This document shows, in pieces, positions 7,047 through 14,378 of a stretch of 21,141 nucleotides of DNA. Location: positions 1 to 21,141 of the forward strand of contig CAZEPJ010000076.1 in NCBI GenBank assembly GCA_964514105.1, in the 5' to 3' direction. This stretch comes from CAZEPJ01 sp964514105 (GTDB lineage Bacteria; Desulfobacterota; Desulfocorpusculales; Desulfocorpusculum). Position 1 is the first letter of the stretch; each line of letters opens with the position of its first letter. The notes under the pieces are model-generated. The model did not search any database, was not told the DNA's origin, and was given only the letters and a program-made list of their open reading frames with translations. Both the position numbers and the translations under genes were made by a program.

Positions 7047-8918
7047 TCATGACGCGGGCCCCTCCCTCATGCGCCTCAAGTGCACCATGAGGGCCGCCAT
7101 GGCCGCCGGCGTGACGCCGGAGATGCGGGAGGCCTGGCCCAGGCTCACGGGCCGGAGGCGGGAGAGCTTCTCCACCACCTCGGCGGACAGGCCGTGGACC
7201 GCACCGTACTGCAGGCCCGGCGGTATGACCTCCCGCTCCATGGCCCGGAAGCGCTCCACGTCCTTGAGCTGTCGATCGATGTATCCGTCGTACTTGACCT
7301 GGATCTCCACCTCCTCCACCACGTCCGGGGGGAGGGCGGGACGGTCCGGGTCCAGGTCCGCCAGATGGGCGTACCGGATCTCGGGCCGGCGCAAGAGGGC
7401 CCGCAGGCTGACGCCCTCCTCGATGGGGCTGGAGCCCGCGGCCCGAAGCGCCCGATGGGCGGCCTCACCGGGCCGCGCCCGCTTCGTCTCCAGCCGCTCC
7501 AGCTCCGCTCGGATCGCCTCGCGCTTGCGGCAGAAGGCATCGTAGGCCTCGTCGTCCACCAGGCCCACCCGGCGACCCGCGTCCCGCAGCCGCAGATCGG
7601 CGTTGTCCTCCCGCAGCAGGAGGCGATACTCGGCCCGGGAGGTGAACATGCGGTACGGCTCCTGGGTCCCCCGCGTGATGAGGTCGTCTACCAGGACCCC
7701 CAGGTACGCGTCGCATCGATCCAGGATCAAAGGATCGGCCTGCTCCAGGGCCAGGGCTGCGTTGATGCCCGCCAGCAGGCCCTGGGCCGCCGCCTCCTCG
7801 TACCCCGAGGTCCCGTTGATCTGTCCTGCCAGATAGAGCCCCGGGATGTCCTTCACCTCCAGGGTCGGGCCCAGGTGGGTGGGGTCCACGAAATCGTACT
7901 CGATGGCGTACCCCGGCCGCACGATTTCCGCCCGCTCCAGCCCCTCCATGGAGCGCACCATGCGCACCTGGACGTCCAGGGGAAGGCTCGTGGGGATGCC
8001 GTTGGGGTAGACCTCCGAGGTGTCCAGGCCCTCGGGCTCCAGGAAGATCTGGTGGCGATCCTTGTGCGGAAAGCGAACCACCTTGTCCTCGATGGATGGG
8101 CAGTACCGGGCCCCGGTCCCCTGGATGACACCGCTGTACAGGGGGGAGCGGTCCAACCCCCCTCGGATGATGTCGTGGGTCTTTGGGTTGGTGTACGTGA
8201 TGTGGCACGCCACCTGGGGCAGGGGGATCTCTCGCGTGGAGAAGGAGAAGGGTACCGGCGGGTCGTCGCCCCACTGGGCCTGGAGCGCCGAGAAATCCAC
8301 GGTCTTTCCGTCCAGACGAGGGGTGGTGCCCGTCTTGAGGCGGCCCACGCGCAGCCCCAGGTCCTTGAGACATCGCGACAGGCCCACCGAGGGCAGATCC
8401 CCCAGGCGCCCTGCGGGAAACCGGGTGAGCCCGATGTGGACGAGGCCCTGAAGGAACGTGCCGGTTGTCACCACCACGGACGGGGCCTCCAGCCGCTCCC
8501 CCCAGGAAGTCTCCACGCCCGCCACCCGCCTCCCCGTCATGAAGATGCGCTCCACCATGGCCTGGCGGATCACGATGTGTGGCTGGCGCTCCAGGACAGC
8601 CCGCATTCGCCGGGCGTATCGAGCCATGTCTGCCTGGGCCCTGGAGGACCGAACGGCCGGCCCCTTCTTGGTGTTGAGGCGGCGGAACTGGATGCCCGTT
8701 TCATCGATGTTCCGGGCCATCTCGCCCCCCAGGGCGTCGATCTCCCGGACGAGCTGCCCCTTGGCCAGCCCGCCCACGGCCGGGTTGCAGGACATCCAGG
8801 CGATGTGGTCCACGTTGCTCGTGACGAGCAACGTACGGTGCCCCTTGCGCGCCGCGGCCAACGCCGCCTCGCACCCCGCATGCCCCGCCCCGACGACGAT
8901 GACTTGGTATCGCTCCAT
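7047..8918 (-). CDS. mnmG: tRNA uridine-34 5-carboxymethylaminomethyl modification enzyme MnmG (GidA)
   Basis: FAD-dependent partner of MnmE that installs the carboxymethylaminomethyl group on wobble uridine of several tRNAs. At 623 residues it has the normal length. Diagnostic segments are the N-terminal dinucleotide fold VVGAGHAGCEAA, SCNPAVGGLAKGQLVREIDALGG near 43-65, TGTFLQG near 152, GRLKTGTTPR near 192, YPNGIPTSLP near 306, GLYLAGQINGTSGYEEAAAQG near 368, FTSRAEYRLLLREDNAD near 425, and the helical C-terminal MnmE-binding domain. The ATG at 8916-8918 has GAGG upstream and a good promoter at 8945-8974. Its usual neighbours mnmE, rsmG and parA are not in the window. It converges with the crp-like gene. 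Confidence 0.98.
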   Translation of the reverse strand: MERYQVIVVGAGHAGCEAALAAARKGHRTLLVTSNVDHIAWMSCNPAVGGLAKGQLVREIDALGGEMARNIDETGIQFRRLNTKKGPAVRSSRAQADMARYARRMRAVLERQPHIVIRQAMVERIFMTGRRVAGVETSWGERLEAPSVVVTTGTFLQGLVHIGLTRFPAGRLGDLPSVGLSRCLKDLGLRVGRLKTGTTPRLDGKTVDFSALQAQWGDDPPVPFSFSTREIPLPQVACHITYTNPKTHDIIRGGLDRSPLYSGVIQGTGARYCPSIEDKVVRFPHKDRHQIFLEPEGLDTSEVYPNGIPTSLPLDVQVRMVRSMEGLERAEIVRPGYAIEYDFVDPTHLGPTLEVKDIPGLYLAGQINGTSGYEEAAAQGLLAGINAALALEQADPLILDRCDAYLGVLVDDLITRGTQEPYRMFTSRAEYRLLLREDNADLRLRDAGRRVGLVDDEAYDAFCRKREAIRAELERLETKRARPGEAAHRALRAAGSSPIEEGVSLRALLRRPEIRYAHLADLDPDRPALPPDVVEEVEIQVKYDGYIDRQLKDVERFRAMEREVIPPGLQYGAVHGLSAEVVEKLSRLRPVSLGQASRISGVTPAAMAALMVHLRRMREGPAS

Positions 8919-8944
8919 GCCCGATGTCCTCGTGTAATGCCATG

Positions 8945-8974
8945 ATCATAGCACGGGCATTCAACGTCTCTCAA
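8945..8974 (-). promoter_or_regulatory. Predicted sigma-70-type promoter of mnmG
   Basis: Read on the minus strand, TTGAGA (8969-8974) and TATGAT (8945-8950) are separated by 18 nt. They match five of six positions each of the -35 and -10 consensus. The transcript would start about 20 nt before the mnmG start codon. Confidence 0.6.
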
Positions 8975-8980
8975 TTTGCG

Positions 8981-8992
8981 CTGTGCGCACAG
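8981..8992. promoter_or_regulatory. Perfect 12-bp palindrome in the mnmG/GntR divergent spacer
   Basis: CTGTGCGCACAG is exactly self-complementary. It lies just upstream of the predicted mnmG -35 box and about 37 nt upstream of the likely -35 of the GntR gene, a position suited to a dimeric regulator. The regulator is unknown. Confidence 0.35.
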
Positions 8993-9029
8993 GTCCCAGG
9001 CAGTGGGATCGTCGTCCTTCCCTTTTCCC

Positions 9030-9082
9030 TTGACTACCCGGCCCATATTTGCTACTTGGTATACCAAACTGCGAAATACCAA
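9030..9082 (+). promoter_or_regulatory. Promoter and palindromic operator of the GntR gene
   Basis: TTGACT (9030-9035) is a good -35 box. At 17-nt spacing the -10 candidate is TACTTG (9053-9058), overlapping a perfect 12-bp palindrome TTGGTATACCAA at 9056-9067. The half-site ATACCAA is repeated at 9076-9082, 15 nt downstream in the same direction. FadR-subfamily GntR proteins typically bind short palindromes of the form TNGTNNNACNA or TGGTNNACCA over their own promoters, so autoregulation is the likely function. Confidence 0.6.
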
Positions 9083-9093
9083 GAGTCGACTTC

Positions 9094-9801
9094 ATGATCC
9101 GATCGCCGAGACAGGGGGAACTGAGGCTTCCCATCAAGCGGATCCAGGCGCCCGCGCGGCTCAGCGAGATGGCGTACGAGCGCATCAAGTCGAGCCTCAT
9201 CAGCGTGGAGATGTCACGCCTGCCGGACGAGGGCCGCATCGACGAGCGGGAGCTGGCCGCCCGGCTGGGGATCAGCCGGACCCCCCTTCGGGAGGCGATC
9301 CACCGGCTGGTGAGCGAGGGGTTCCTGCGGGTGGTGCCCCGCAAGGGGATCTACGTGGTCAAGAAGACCAAGGGGGAGATCGTGGAGATCCTGCTGGTGC
9401 GGGCCGCCCTGGAGGGGATGGCGGCGCGGCTGGCCACGAAATACGTCTCCCAGGCGGACGTGCGGCGGATGCGGGAGATCTTCGCGCCCTTCGATCCGGA
9501 CAGCGTGAGGGACCACGCCTCCCGGTACTCGGAGGCCAACATCCGGTTCCACGAGCTGGTGGTGGGGCTCAGCCGATGCGGCAAGCTCGTGGAACTGGCG
9601 GGCAACCTCTTCGAGCATATCCGCTGGGTGCGGTTCCGGGCGGGGGCTTTCCAGGAGCGCCACGGCGCCACCCTGCTGGCCCACCGGGAGATCATCGACG
9701 CCCTGGAGCAGCGGGACCCGGATCTGGCCGAGCGCAGGATGCGCGAGCACATCGAGAAACTGGCCCGATACATCGAGGAGCGGGTGGAGACGCTTCCATG
9801 A
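9094..9801 (+). CDS. GntR-family transcriptional regulator, FadR subfamily (FCD ligand domain)
   Basis: 235 residues from the ATG at 9094. A winged HTH occupies about 25-90 (ERELAARLGISRTPLREAIHRLVSEGF..., the classic GntR signature). A helical FCD domain (about 95-230) follows, with the usual metal/ligand residues Asn149 and His153 (NIRFH), His197 (LLAHREI) and His219 (MREHI). FCD regulators generally sense carboxylic acids or acyl-CoA-related metabolites and derepress adjacent catabolic genes. The frame extends to a TTG at 9049, but that would place the palindromic operator inside the coding region, so 9094 (weak AAGAG RBS) is preferred. It lies just upstream of the oxidoreductase operon, its most likely target. 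Confidence 0.88.
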   Translation: MIRSPRQGELRLPIKRIQAPARLSEMAYERIKSSLISVEMSRLPDEGRIDERELAARLGISRTPLREAIHRLVSEGFLRVVPRKGIYVVKKTKGEIVEILLVRAALEGMAARLATKYVSQADVRRMREIFAPFDPDSVRDHASRYSEANIRFHELVVGLSRCGKLVELAGNLFEHIRWVRFRAGAFQERHGATLLAHREIIDALEQRDPDLAERRMREHIEKLARYIEERVETLP

Positions 9802-9971
9802 GGATCTCGTTCCGGGCCGTGCCCCCGGTGGGATGCGGGGTCCTTCCGTCCGAAAGGCCGAGACGACGGCCGGATTCCGGCGTGCGCCCGAATAGAGGAC
9901 TGCCGCACCGGTCGGCACCCTGACAGGAAAGCGTCCCCCGGTGTTTCGAGGAGGTTGGGAGGTTCCATCTC
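9802..9971 (+). other. Spacer between the GntR gene and the oxidoreductase operon
   Basis: No gene is seen in these 170 nt. GCCGGATTCCGGC at 9869-9881 is a near-perfect palindrome with one central base and could be an operator or small hairpin. The palindrome found upstream of the GntR gene (TTGGTATACCAA) is not present here, so direct GntR control of the next operon is not evident; read-through from the GntR promoter is possible. GGAGG lies about 9 nt before the next start codon. Confidence 0.35.
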
Positions 9972-11609
9972 ATGAGTCCGAAGCGTGTGGCGAGGGAAGA
10001 TCTGACCTTGGCCCCGTGCCGGGAGAGTTGCCCGGCCGGGATCGACGTGCCGAGGTACATCCGGCGGATCCGCGAGGGGAAGTTCGACGAGGCGTTGGCC
10101 GTGATCCGGGAGCGCATCCCCTTCCCGTCGATTTGCGGGTATGCCTGCTACAGCCCCTGCGAGGCCAGGTGCGGCAACCGCCAGTGCGGCGATCCCATCG
10201 CCATCCGTGCCCTCAAGCGCGCGGCGGCCGAGAGGGGCGGCTCGCTGTGGCGAAAGCGGCTCAAGCGGGCTCCCGCGACCGGGAAACGGATCGCCGTGGT
10301 GGGCGCGGGCCCCAGCGGCCTCACCGCGGCGTACTACCTGGCCCTCCTGGGCCACAAGGTCGTCGTCCTGGAGGCGCTGGAGGAGGCCGGCGGCATGATG
10401 CGGGTGGGGATCCCGGCGTACCGTCTGCCGCGCAAGGCGTTGAACCGGGAGATCGGTTACCTCAAGAGGCTGGGGGTGGAGATCCGGACGGGGTGCCCCG
10501 TCGCCTCCCTGGACGGGCTCGTGGGCGAACGGTACGATGCCGTGTACCTGGCCTGCGGGGCCCACCGGAGGGTGCCGCTGGGGATCCCGGGCGACGATGC
10601 CCCTGGGGTCCTGGACGGGATCTCGTTTCTCAAGCAGGCCAATCAGGGGGAGTCTGTCTCGCTGGGGGTGCGGGTGGCCGTCATCGGCGGCGGAAACACG
10701 GCGGTGGACGCCGCGCGAAGCGCCATCCGCCTGGGGGCAAGAGAGGTGACGATCTTTTACCGGCGCTCCCGGGGCGAGATGACGGCGTATGGCGAGGAGG
10801 TGGAGGCAGCCGAGGTGGAAGGGGTGGCCCTGGAGTTTCTGGCGGCCCCGGTGGCCATCGCGCCCATGGCGGGAGGACTGGAAGTCACCTTCACGCGCAC
10901 GGCCCTGGGCAAGCCCGACGGCGATGGCCGGCCCCCCCCCCATGTGGTGCCGGGGAGTGAATTCAAGCGGATCTTTCACACGGTCATCGCGGCCGTGGGC
11001 CAGAGAACGGATGTCCCATTTGCCCCGGGCCTGGCCACCGACGAACGGGGATTCCTCCGGGTGGACGGCGAGACCCTGGCCACGGACCGGGAGGGTGTCT
11101 TCGCCGGGGGGGATGCGGCGGGAGGCCCCGCCTCCATCATCGGGGCCATTTCCCACGGGAGGAAGGCCGCCGCCTCGGTGGACCGCTTCCTGGGAGGGAG
11201 CGGGGCCATCGACCAGGCTTTGGCCGCTCCGGAGGAGGAGGTGGCGTTGACGGATGGCCCGGCCCAGGAGGGTTCCCGGGTCGTCATCCCCTGCATCCCG
11301 CTTTCCCGCCGGCGGAAGGGGTTCGAGGTGGTGGAGAAGGGGCTCACCAGGGACAAGGCGGTCCGAGAGGCCCAGCGCTGCCGCGACTGCGATGCAAGGC
11401 AGTATGAGGTGGCCGTGGATGCCGAGGCATGCAAGGCGTGCGGGTACTGCGTGGAGGTCTGCGGGATGGGCGTCTTCGAGCCCACGGGGCAGTTCAACCG
11501 CAAGGGGTACCGCCCCCTGGGCGTCAAGGGCACGGAGCGTTGCGTGGGCTGCATGCTTTGCTTTTACGCGTGCCCGGATTTCGCCATCCAGGTCGAGGAG
11601 GCCATCTGA
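9972..11609 (+). CDS. GltD-like FAD/NAD(P) oxidoreductase fused to a 2[4Fe-4S] ferredoxin; electron-transfer subunit of a 2-oxoacid oxidoreductase
   Basis: 545 residues in three parts. Residues 1-90 are an Fe-S helical domain like those of GltD/DPYD, with Cys16, Cys20 and CGYACYSPCEARC (about 55-67). Residues 105-430 are a two-dinucleotide-binding flavoprotein with FAD motif GAGPSG (111-116), NAD(P) motif GGGNTAVD (239-246) and GVFAGGDAA late in the domain. The C-terminal 60 residues are a bacterial ferredoxin with CKACGYCVEVC (from 487) and CVGCMLCFYACP (from 524). It abuts the alpha subunit gene with no spacer. In phenylglyoxylate:NAD oxidoreductase of Azoarcus, a GltD-like subunit passes electrons to NAD; by analogy this fusion should join the oxidoreductase core to NAD(P). 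Substrate unknown. Confidence 0.85.
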   Translation: MSPKRVAREDLTLAPCRESCPAGIDVPRYIRRIREGKFDEALAVIRERIPFPSICGYACYSPCEARCGNRQCGDPIAIRALKRAAAERGGSLWRKRLKRAPATGKRIAVVGAGPSGLTAAYYLALLGHKVVVLEALEEAGGMMRVGIPAYRLPRKALNREIGYLKRLGVEIRTGCPVASLDGLVGERYDAVYLACGAHRRVPLGIPGDDAPGVLDGISFLKQANQGESVSLGVRVAVIGGGNTAVDAARSAIRLGAREVTIFYRRSRGEMTAYGEEVEAAEVEGVALEFLAAPVAIAPMAGGLEVTFTRTALGKPDGDGRPPPHVVPGSEFKRIFHTVIAAVGQRTDVPFAPGLATDERGFLRVDGETLATDREGVFAGGDAAGGPASIIGAISHGRKAAASVDRFLGGSGAIDQALAAPEEEVALTDGPAQEGSRVVIPCIPLSRRRKGFEVVEKGLTRDKAVREAQRCRDCDARQYEVAVDAEACKACGYCVEVCGMGVFEPTGQFNRKGYRPLGVKGTERCVGCMLCFYACPDFAIQVEEAI

Positions 11610-12782
11610 ATGAGACGCCAGCTGGAGACCGGGAACTTCGCCGTAACTCAGGGGGCCATCATGGCGGGCTGCCGCGCCTTTTTCGCCTACCCCATCACCC
11701 CCGCCACCGAGATCGCCGAGGCCATGTCCCGGCTCCTGCCGCCAGTGGGTGGGGTCTACCTCCAGGCAGAGGACGAGACCGCCGCCATGCACATGGCCAT
11801 CGGGGCGGCCCTGGGGGGAGCAAAGGCCATGACCGCCACATCGGGGCCTGGATTCATCCTGTATGCGGACCCGTACGGCTGGGCCATCGGATGCGAGATC
11901 CCGTTGGTGGTCCTCAACTCCCAGCGGGTGGGGCCCGTGAGCGGCATCACGGGCGCCCCGGGGCAGGGGGAGTTCTACCTGAGCCGGTACCCCACCCAGG
12001 GCGGGAACTTCGAGACCATCGTGCTGGCCCCCAACTGCGCCCAGGAGGCGTTCCAGCTGACCGTGGAGGCGTTCTACCTGTCGGAGCGGTTCCGCACCCC
12101 CGTGACCATCCTGGCCGACCAGCTCATCACCGACGGCTGGGAGGACATCAGTATCCCCGAGACCGAGGCGGAGAAGACGGCCATGGGCCTGCGGTTCATG
12201 GAAAGGCGGGTCCACCCGGGGCCCGAGTTCTACCCGCCCACGGACGAGATCGACCTCCCGCCGGTGGTCCTGGGCAGGGGGTCCCACGCCCTGTGCTCGG
12301 ACTGGACCCCCACCGAGGAGGGCTTCGACATGGAGACCGTGGAGGCCCAGCACAAGCACGCCTACCGCCTCATCTACAAGATCCGGAACCACCGGGAGTT
12401 GATCGCCCGGCACGAGACCCTGTACCTGGACGAGGAGCCGGAACTGGTGGTGGCGGCGTACGGGACCCCCTCGCGGGTGGTCAAGACCGCGGTCAAGCGG
12501 GCCCGGGACCTGGGGTGGAGGGTGGGGATGATCCGGCCCATCTCCCTGTGGCCTTTTCCCGACGAGCTGTTCACCCGGGAGGCCGTCTACCTATCGGTGG
12601 AGCTCAACTACGACGGGCAGATGGTCCGGGAAGTGCAGCGGGCCGTGCCGCGCGGCAGCCGTGTGCACTTCCTGGGCAAGTGCGGCGAACTGCCCACCGT
12701 GGGGGAGTTGCTCGGGGTCTTCGACAGATTGCTCAACGGCCAACCCCTCGTCCGGAAGGGGTGGGAAACGGAGGCGTGGTAG
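11610..12782 (+). CDS. 2-oxoacid:acceptor oxidoreductase, alpha subunit (KorA/VorB/PadG-like)
   Basis: 390-residue subunit containing the pyrimidine-binding half of the thiamine-diphosphate site and the transketolase C-terminal-like domain. Recognisable are TGNFAVTQGAIMAGC near residue 7, YPITPATEIAE (27-37), QAEDETAAMHMAIGAALGGAK (52 onward) and TATSGPGF (75-82). The usual GPSTG of the KorA family reads GPVSG (109-112) and is followed by an unusual ITGAPGQGEF stretch, so the substrate pocket probably differs from 2-oxoglutarate enzymes. The ATG directly follows the upstream TGA, with a GAGGAGG Shine-Dalgarno inside the preceding gene, implying translational coupling. It acts in the cytoplasm with the beta, gamma and ferredoxin subunits. 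Confidence 0.9.
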   Translation: MRRQLETGNFAVTQGAIMAGCRAFFAYPITPATEIAEAMSRLLPPVGGVYLQAEDETAAMHMAIGAALGGAKAMTATSGPGFILYADPYGWAIGCEIPLVVLNSQRVGPVSGITGAPGQGEFYLSRYPTQGGNFETIVLAPNCAQEAFQLTVEAFYLSERFRTPVTILADQLITDGWEDISIPETEAEKTAMGLRFMERRVHPGPEFYPPTDEIDLPPVVLGRGSHALCSDWTPTEEGFDMETVEAQHKHAYRLIYKIRNHRELIARHETLYLDEEPELVVAAYGTPSRVVKTAVKRARDLGWRVGMIRPISLWPFPDELFTREAVYLSVELNYDGQMVREVQRAVPRGSRVHFLGKCGELPTVGELLGVFDRLLNGQPLVRKGWETEAW

Positions 12783-13631
12783 ATGGATGCCCTGGCGACG
12801 AAATTCCTCCGATCCAGGAAGATCCCCAGCACGGCCTGCTCGGGGTGCGGGCTCGGGCAGTGCCACAAGGCCATGGTCCAGGCCCTGGATGAACTGGGAT
12901 ATGGGGTGGACGACATCGTCTGGGCCACCTCCATCGGGTGCGCGGGCCGGCAGACCTACGCCACGTGGAAGGGGGACAGCTTCGCCGGGACCCACGGGCG
13001 GGTCTACGCCATCGCGCGGGGGCTCCGGCTGGTCCTGCCTCCGGAAAAACGGATCGTCATGACCGTGGGGGACGGGGACGCCTTCGGCATCGGCTTCAAT
13101 CACCTGCTCCACTGCGTGCGGACCAACGCGGACATGACCGTCCTGGTGTGCGACAACCTGGGGTATCAATCCACGGGGGGCCAGTACGGATGGACCACCC
13201 CGGCCGGCGTGGTCACCGACAGCAGCCCCTACGGCATGTTCGAGCCCAACTGGGTACGGCCGGGGATGGACGTGCTGCGGGTCCTGGAGGCCGCCGGGGC
13301 CACGTTCCTGGCTCGGCACGTGAGCATGGAGGGCCGCCCCCTGGTGGAGAGTCTCGAGAGGGCCCTGGGGAACCGGGGATTCTCCCTGGTCCACGTCATC
13401 TTTCCGTGCACGACCAACTTCGCCAACTCGGCCCTGGGTTCCCGAAACCCCGTGGACATCTTCCGCTGGATCCGGGAGCACGCGGCCCCGCTGGGCAAGG
13501 AGAAACCCCATACCCTCTGGCAGACAGGGGTCTACCTCGACGCCAGCAACTCCAGGCCCGAATTCTCCCGACTGGTGCGGGAGAAGGTGGCCGAGATCCA
13601 AAGGAGCCACGAGCATGAAGGCGCGCACTGA
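12783..13631 (+). CDS. 2-oxoacid:acceptor oxidoreductase, beta subunit (thiamine-diphosphate binding)
   Basis: 282 residues. CSGCGLGQC (19-27) is the usual start of the subunit's [4Fe-4S] site. HGRVYAIARGLRL (71-83) and GDGDAFGIGFNH (97-108) form the TPP pyrophosphate/Mg site. The segment DNLGYQSTGGQYGWTTPAG corresponds to the DNxxYxxTxGQxSPTT element of KGOR/VOR beta subunits but has GW in place of SP, again hinting at a non-standard substrate. FPCTTNF further on supplies another probable cluster Cys. The ATG immediately follows the alpha stop codon, with GGAGG upstream. The gene overlaps the gamma gene by 17 nt. Confidence 0.92.
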   Translation: MDALATKFLRSRKIPSTACSGCGLGQCHKAMVQALDELGYGVDDIVWATSIGCAGRQTYATWKGDSFAGTHGRVYAIARGLRLVLPPEKRIVMTVGDGDAFGIGFNHLLHCVRTNADMTVLVCDNLGYQSTGGQYGWTTPAGVVTDSSPYGMFEPNWVRPGMDVLRVLEAAGATFLARHVSMEGRPLVESLERALGNRGFSLVHVIFPCTTNFANSALGSRNPVDIFRWIREHAAPLGKEKPHTLWQTGVYLDASNSRPEFSRLVREKVAEIQRSHEHEGAH

Positions 13632-14154
13632 GGTCCTGGCCAGCGGCTTCGGGGGGCAGGGAGTGGTCCGGCTGGGGCAGATCCTGGGCATGGCCGCCGT
13701 GCGCCAGGGCTTTCGGGTCACCATGCTCAAGAGCCACGGCACCGAGCAGCGGGGCGGGTACGTCCGGGCGCAGCTGGTCATTTCCCGCCAGGAGATCGAC
13801 AGCCCCCTGGTGGAGGCCCCGGACTACTTCTGCGCCCTGTCCACCGCCGCATATAACCAGTTCGCCCATCTGGTCAAGGAGGGGCTGATCCTGTACGACC
13901 CGGCCCTGGTGCGGATCGACGAGGCAAGGGGGGGCAGGCAGGTGGCCGTGGCGGCCCAGGATCTGGCCGTGGGGCGACTGGGCCGCCCCATCTACGCCAA
14001 CAGCGTCATGATGGGGGCTTTGACCCGGGCCATCGGCTTCCTGGACAGGGAGATCATGGCGCAGACGCTCCTTGAGGTCATCCCCAAGTTCAAGGAGGAG
14101 AACCGGCAGGCTTTCGAGATCGGGTTGGAGGCCCTGGAGGCGGGCGACCACTGA
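13615..14154 (+). CDS. 2-oxoacid:acceptor oxidoreductase, gamma subunit
   Basis: 179 residues, the normal size of a stand-alone gamma subunit (Rossmann-like domain implicated in CoA handling). The hallmark GFGGQGVVRLGQILGMAA is at the N-terminus, followed by SHGTEQRGGYVRAQLVIS, equivalent to the family's S.G.E.RGG element. The ATG at 13615 has AAAGGAG 8 nt upstream inside the end of the beta gene, so the 17-nt overlap is supported. It is the last gene of the four-gene set, followed by a 224-nt spacer holding a repeat. Confidence 0.92.
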   Translation: MKARTEVLASGFGGQGVVRLGQILGMAAVRQGFRVTMLKSHGTEQRGGYVRAQLVISRQEIDSPLVEAPDYFCALSTAAYNQFAHLVKEGLILYDPALVRIDEARGGRQVAVAAQDLAVGRLGRPIYANSVMMGALTRAIGFLDREIMAQTLLEVIPKFKEENRQAFEIGLEALEAGDH

Positions 14155-14190
14155 CCATGGCTCCTGCGGCCAGGATGCCTTGCCCCGCCC

Positions 14191-14300
14191 CAGGAGCTTT
14201 CTTCGACCATTGTGCGGCTCGTTTCCCTCTTCGGGCTCGGACAGTGGAATTCGCCACCGTTTCGCATCGCCGGGAATGGTGCCCGAAGAGATCTCCAAGT
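14191..14300 (+). repeat. Bipartite intergenic repeat, copy A (direct orientation)
   Basis: Two conserved blocks are separated by a variable middle. Block 1 (14191-14212, starting CAGGAGCTTTCTTC) matches block 1 of copy B in 20 of 22 positions. Block 2 (14237-14299, from TCGGACAGTGGAATTCG to CTCCAAG) matches copy B in 55 of 63 positions by hand alignment. The middle is 24 nt here and 46 nt in copy B. Block 2 contains GTGG-AATTCG-CCAC and CGGG-AATGGTG-CCCG, both capable of small hairpins. Copy B lies inverted at 18866-18996. The rest of the 14155-14378 spacer shows nothing recognisable. Confidence 0.75.
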
Positions 14301-14378
14301 CCCGGGGAAGGCGCGCTGACCATCTGGCTCGAAGGAACGTAGGAGCCGGCGACATCCGAACAGCAGGGGGTGTCATCC

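Noticed and set aside
7080..8945. Plus-strand open frame of 621 codons opposite mnmG
   Set aside because: mnmG on the minus strand is unambiguous. The antisense frame is a composition effect of high third-position GC.
9351..12413. Very long minus-strand open frame (1020 codons) opposite the GntR and oxidoreductase genes
   Set aside because: It is a GC-rich antisense shadow. The plus-strand genes here carry clear family motifs, while this frame shows only low-complexity Arg/Gly/His/Pro-rich sequence.
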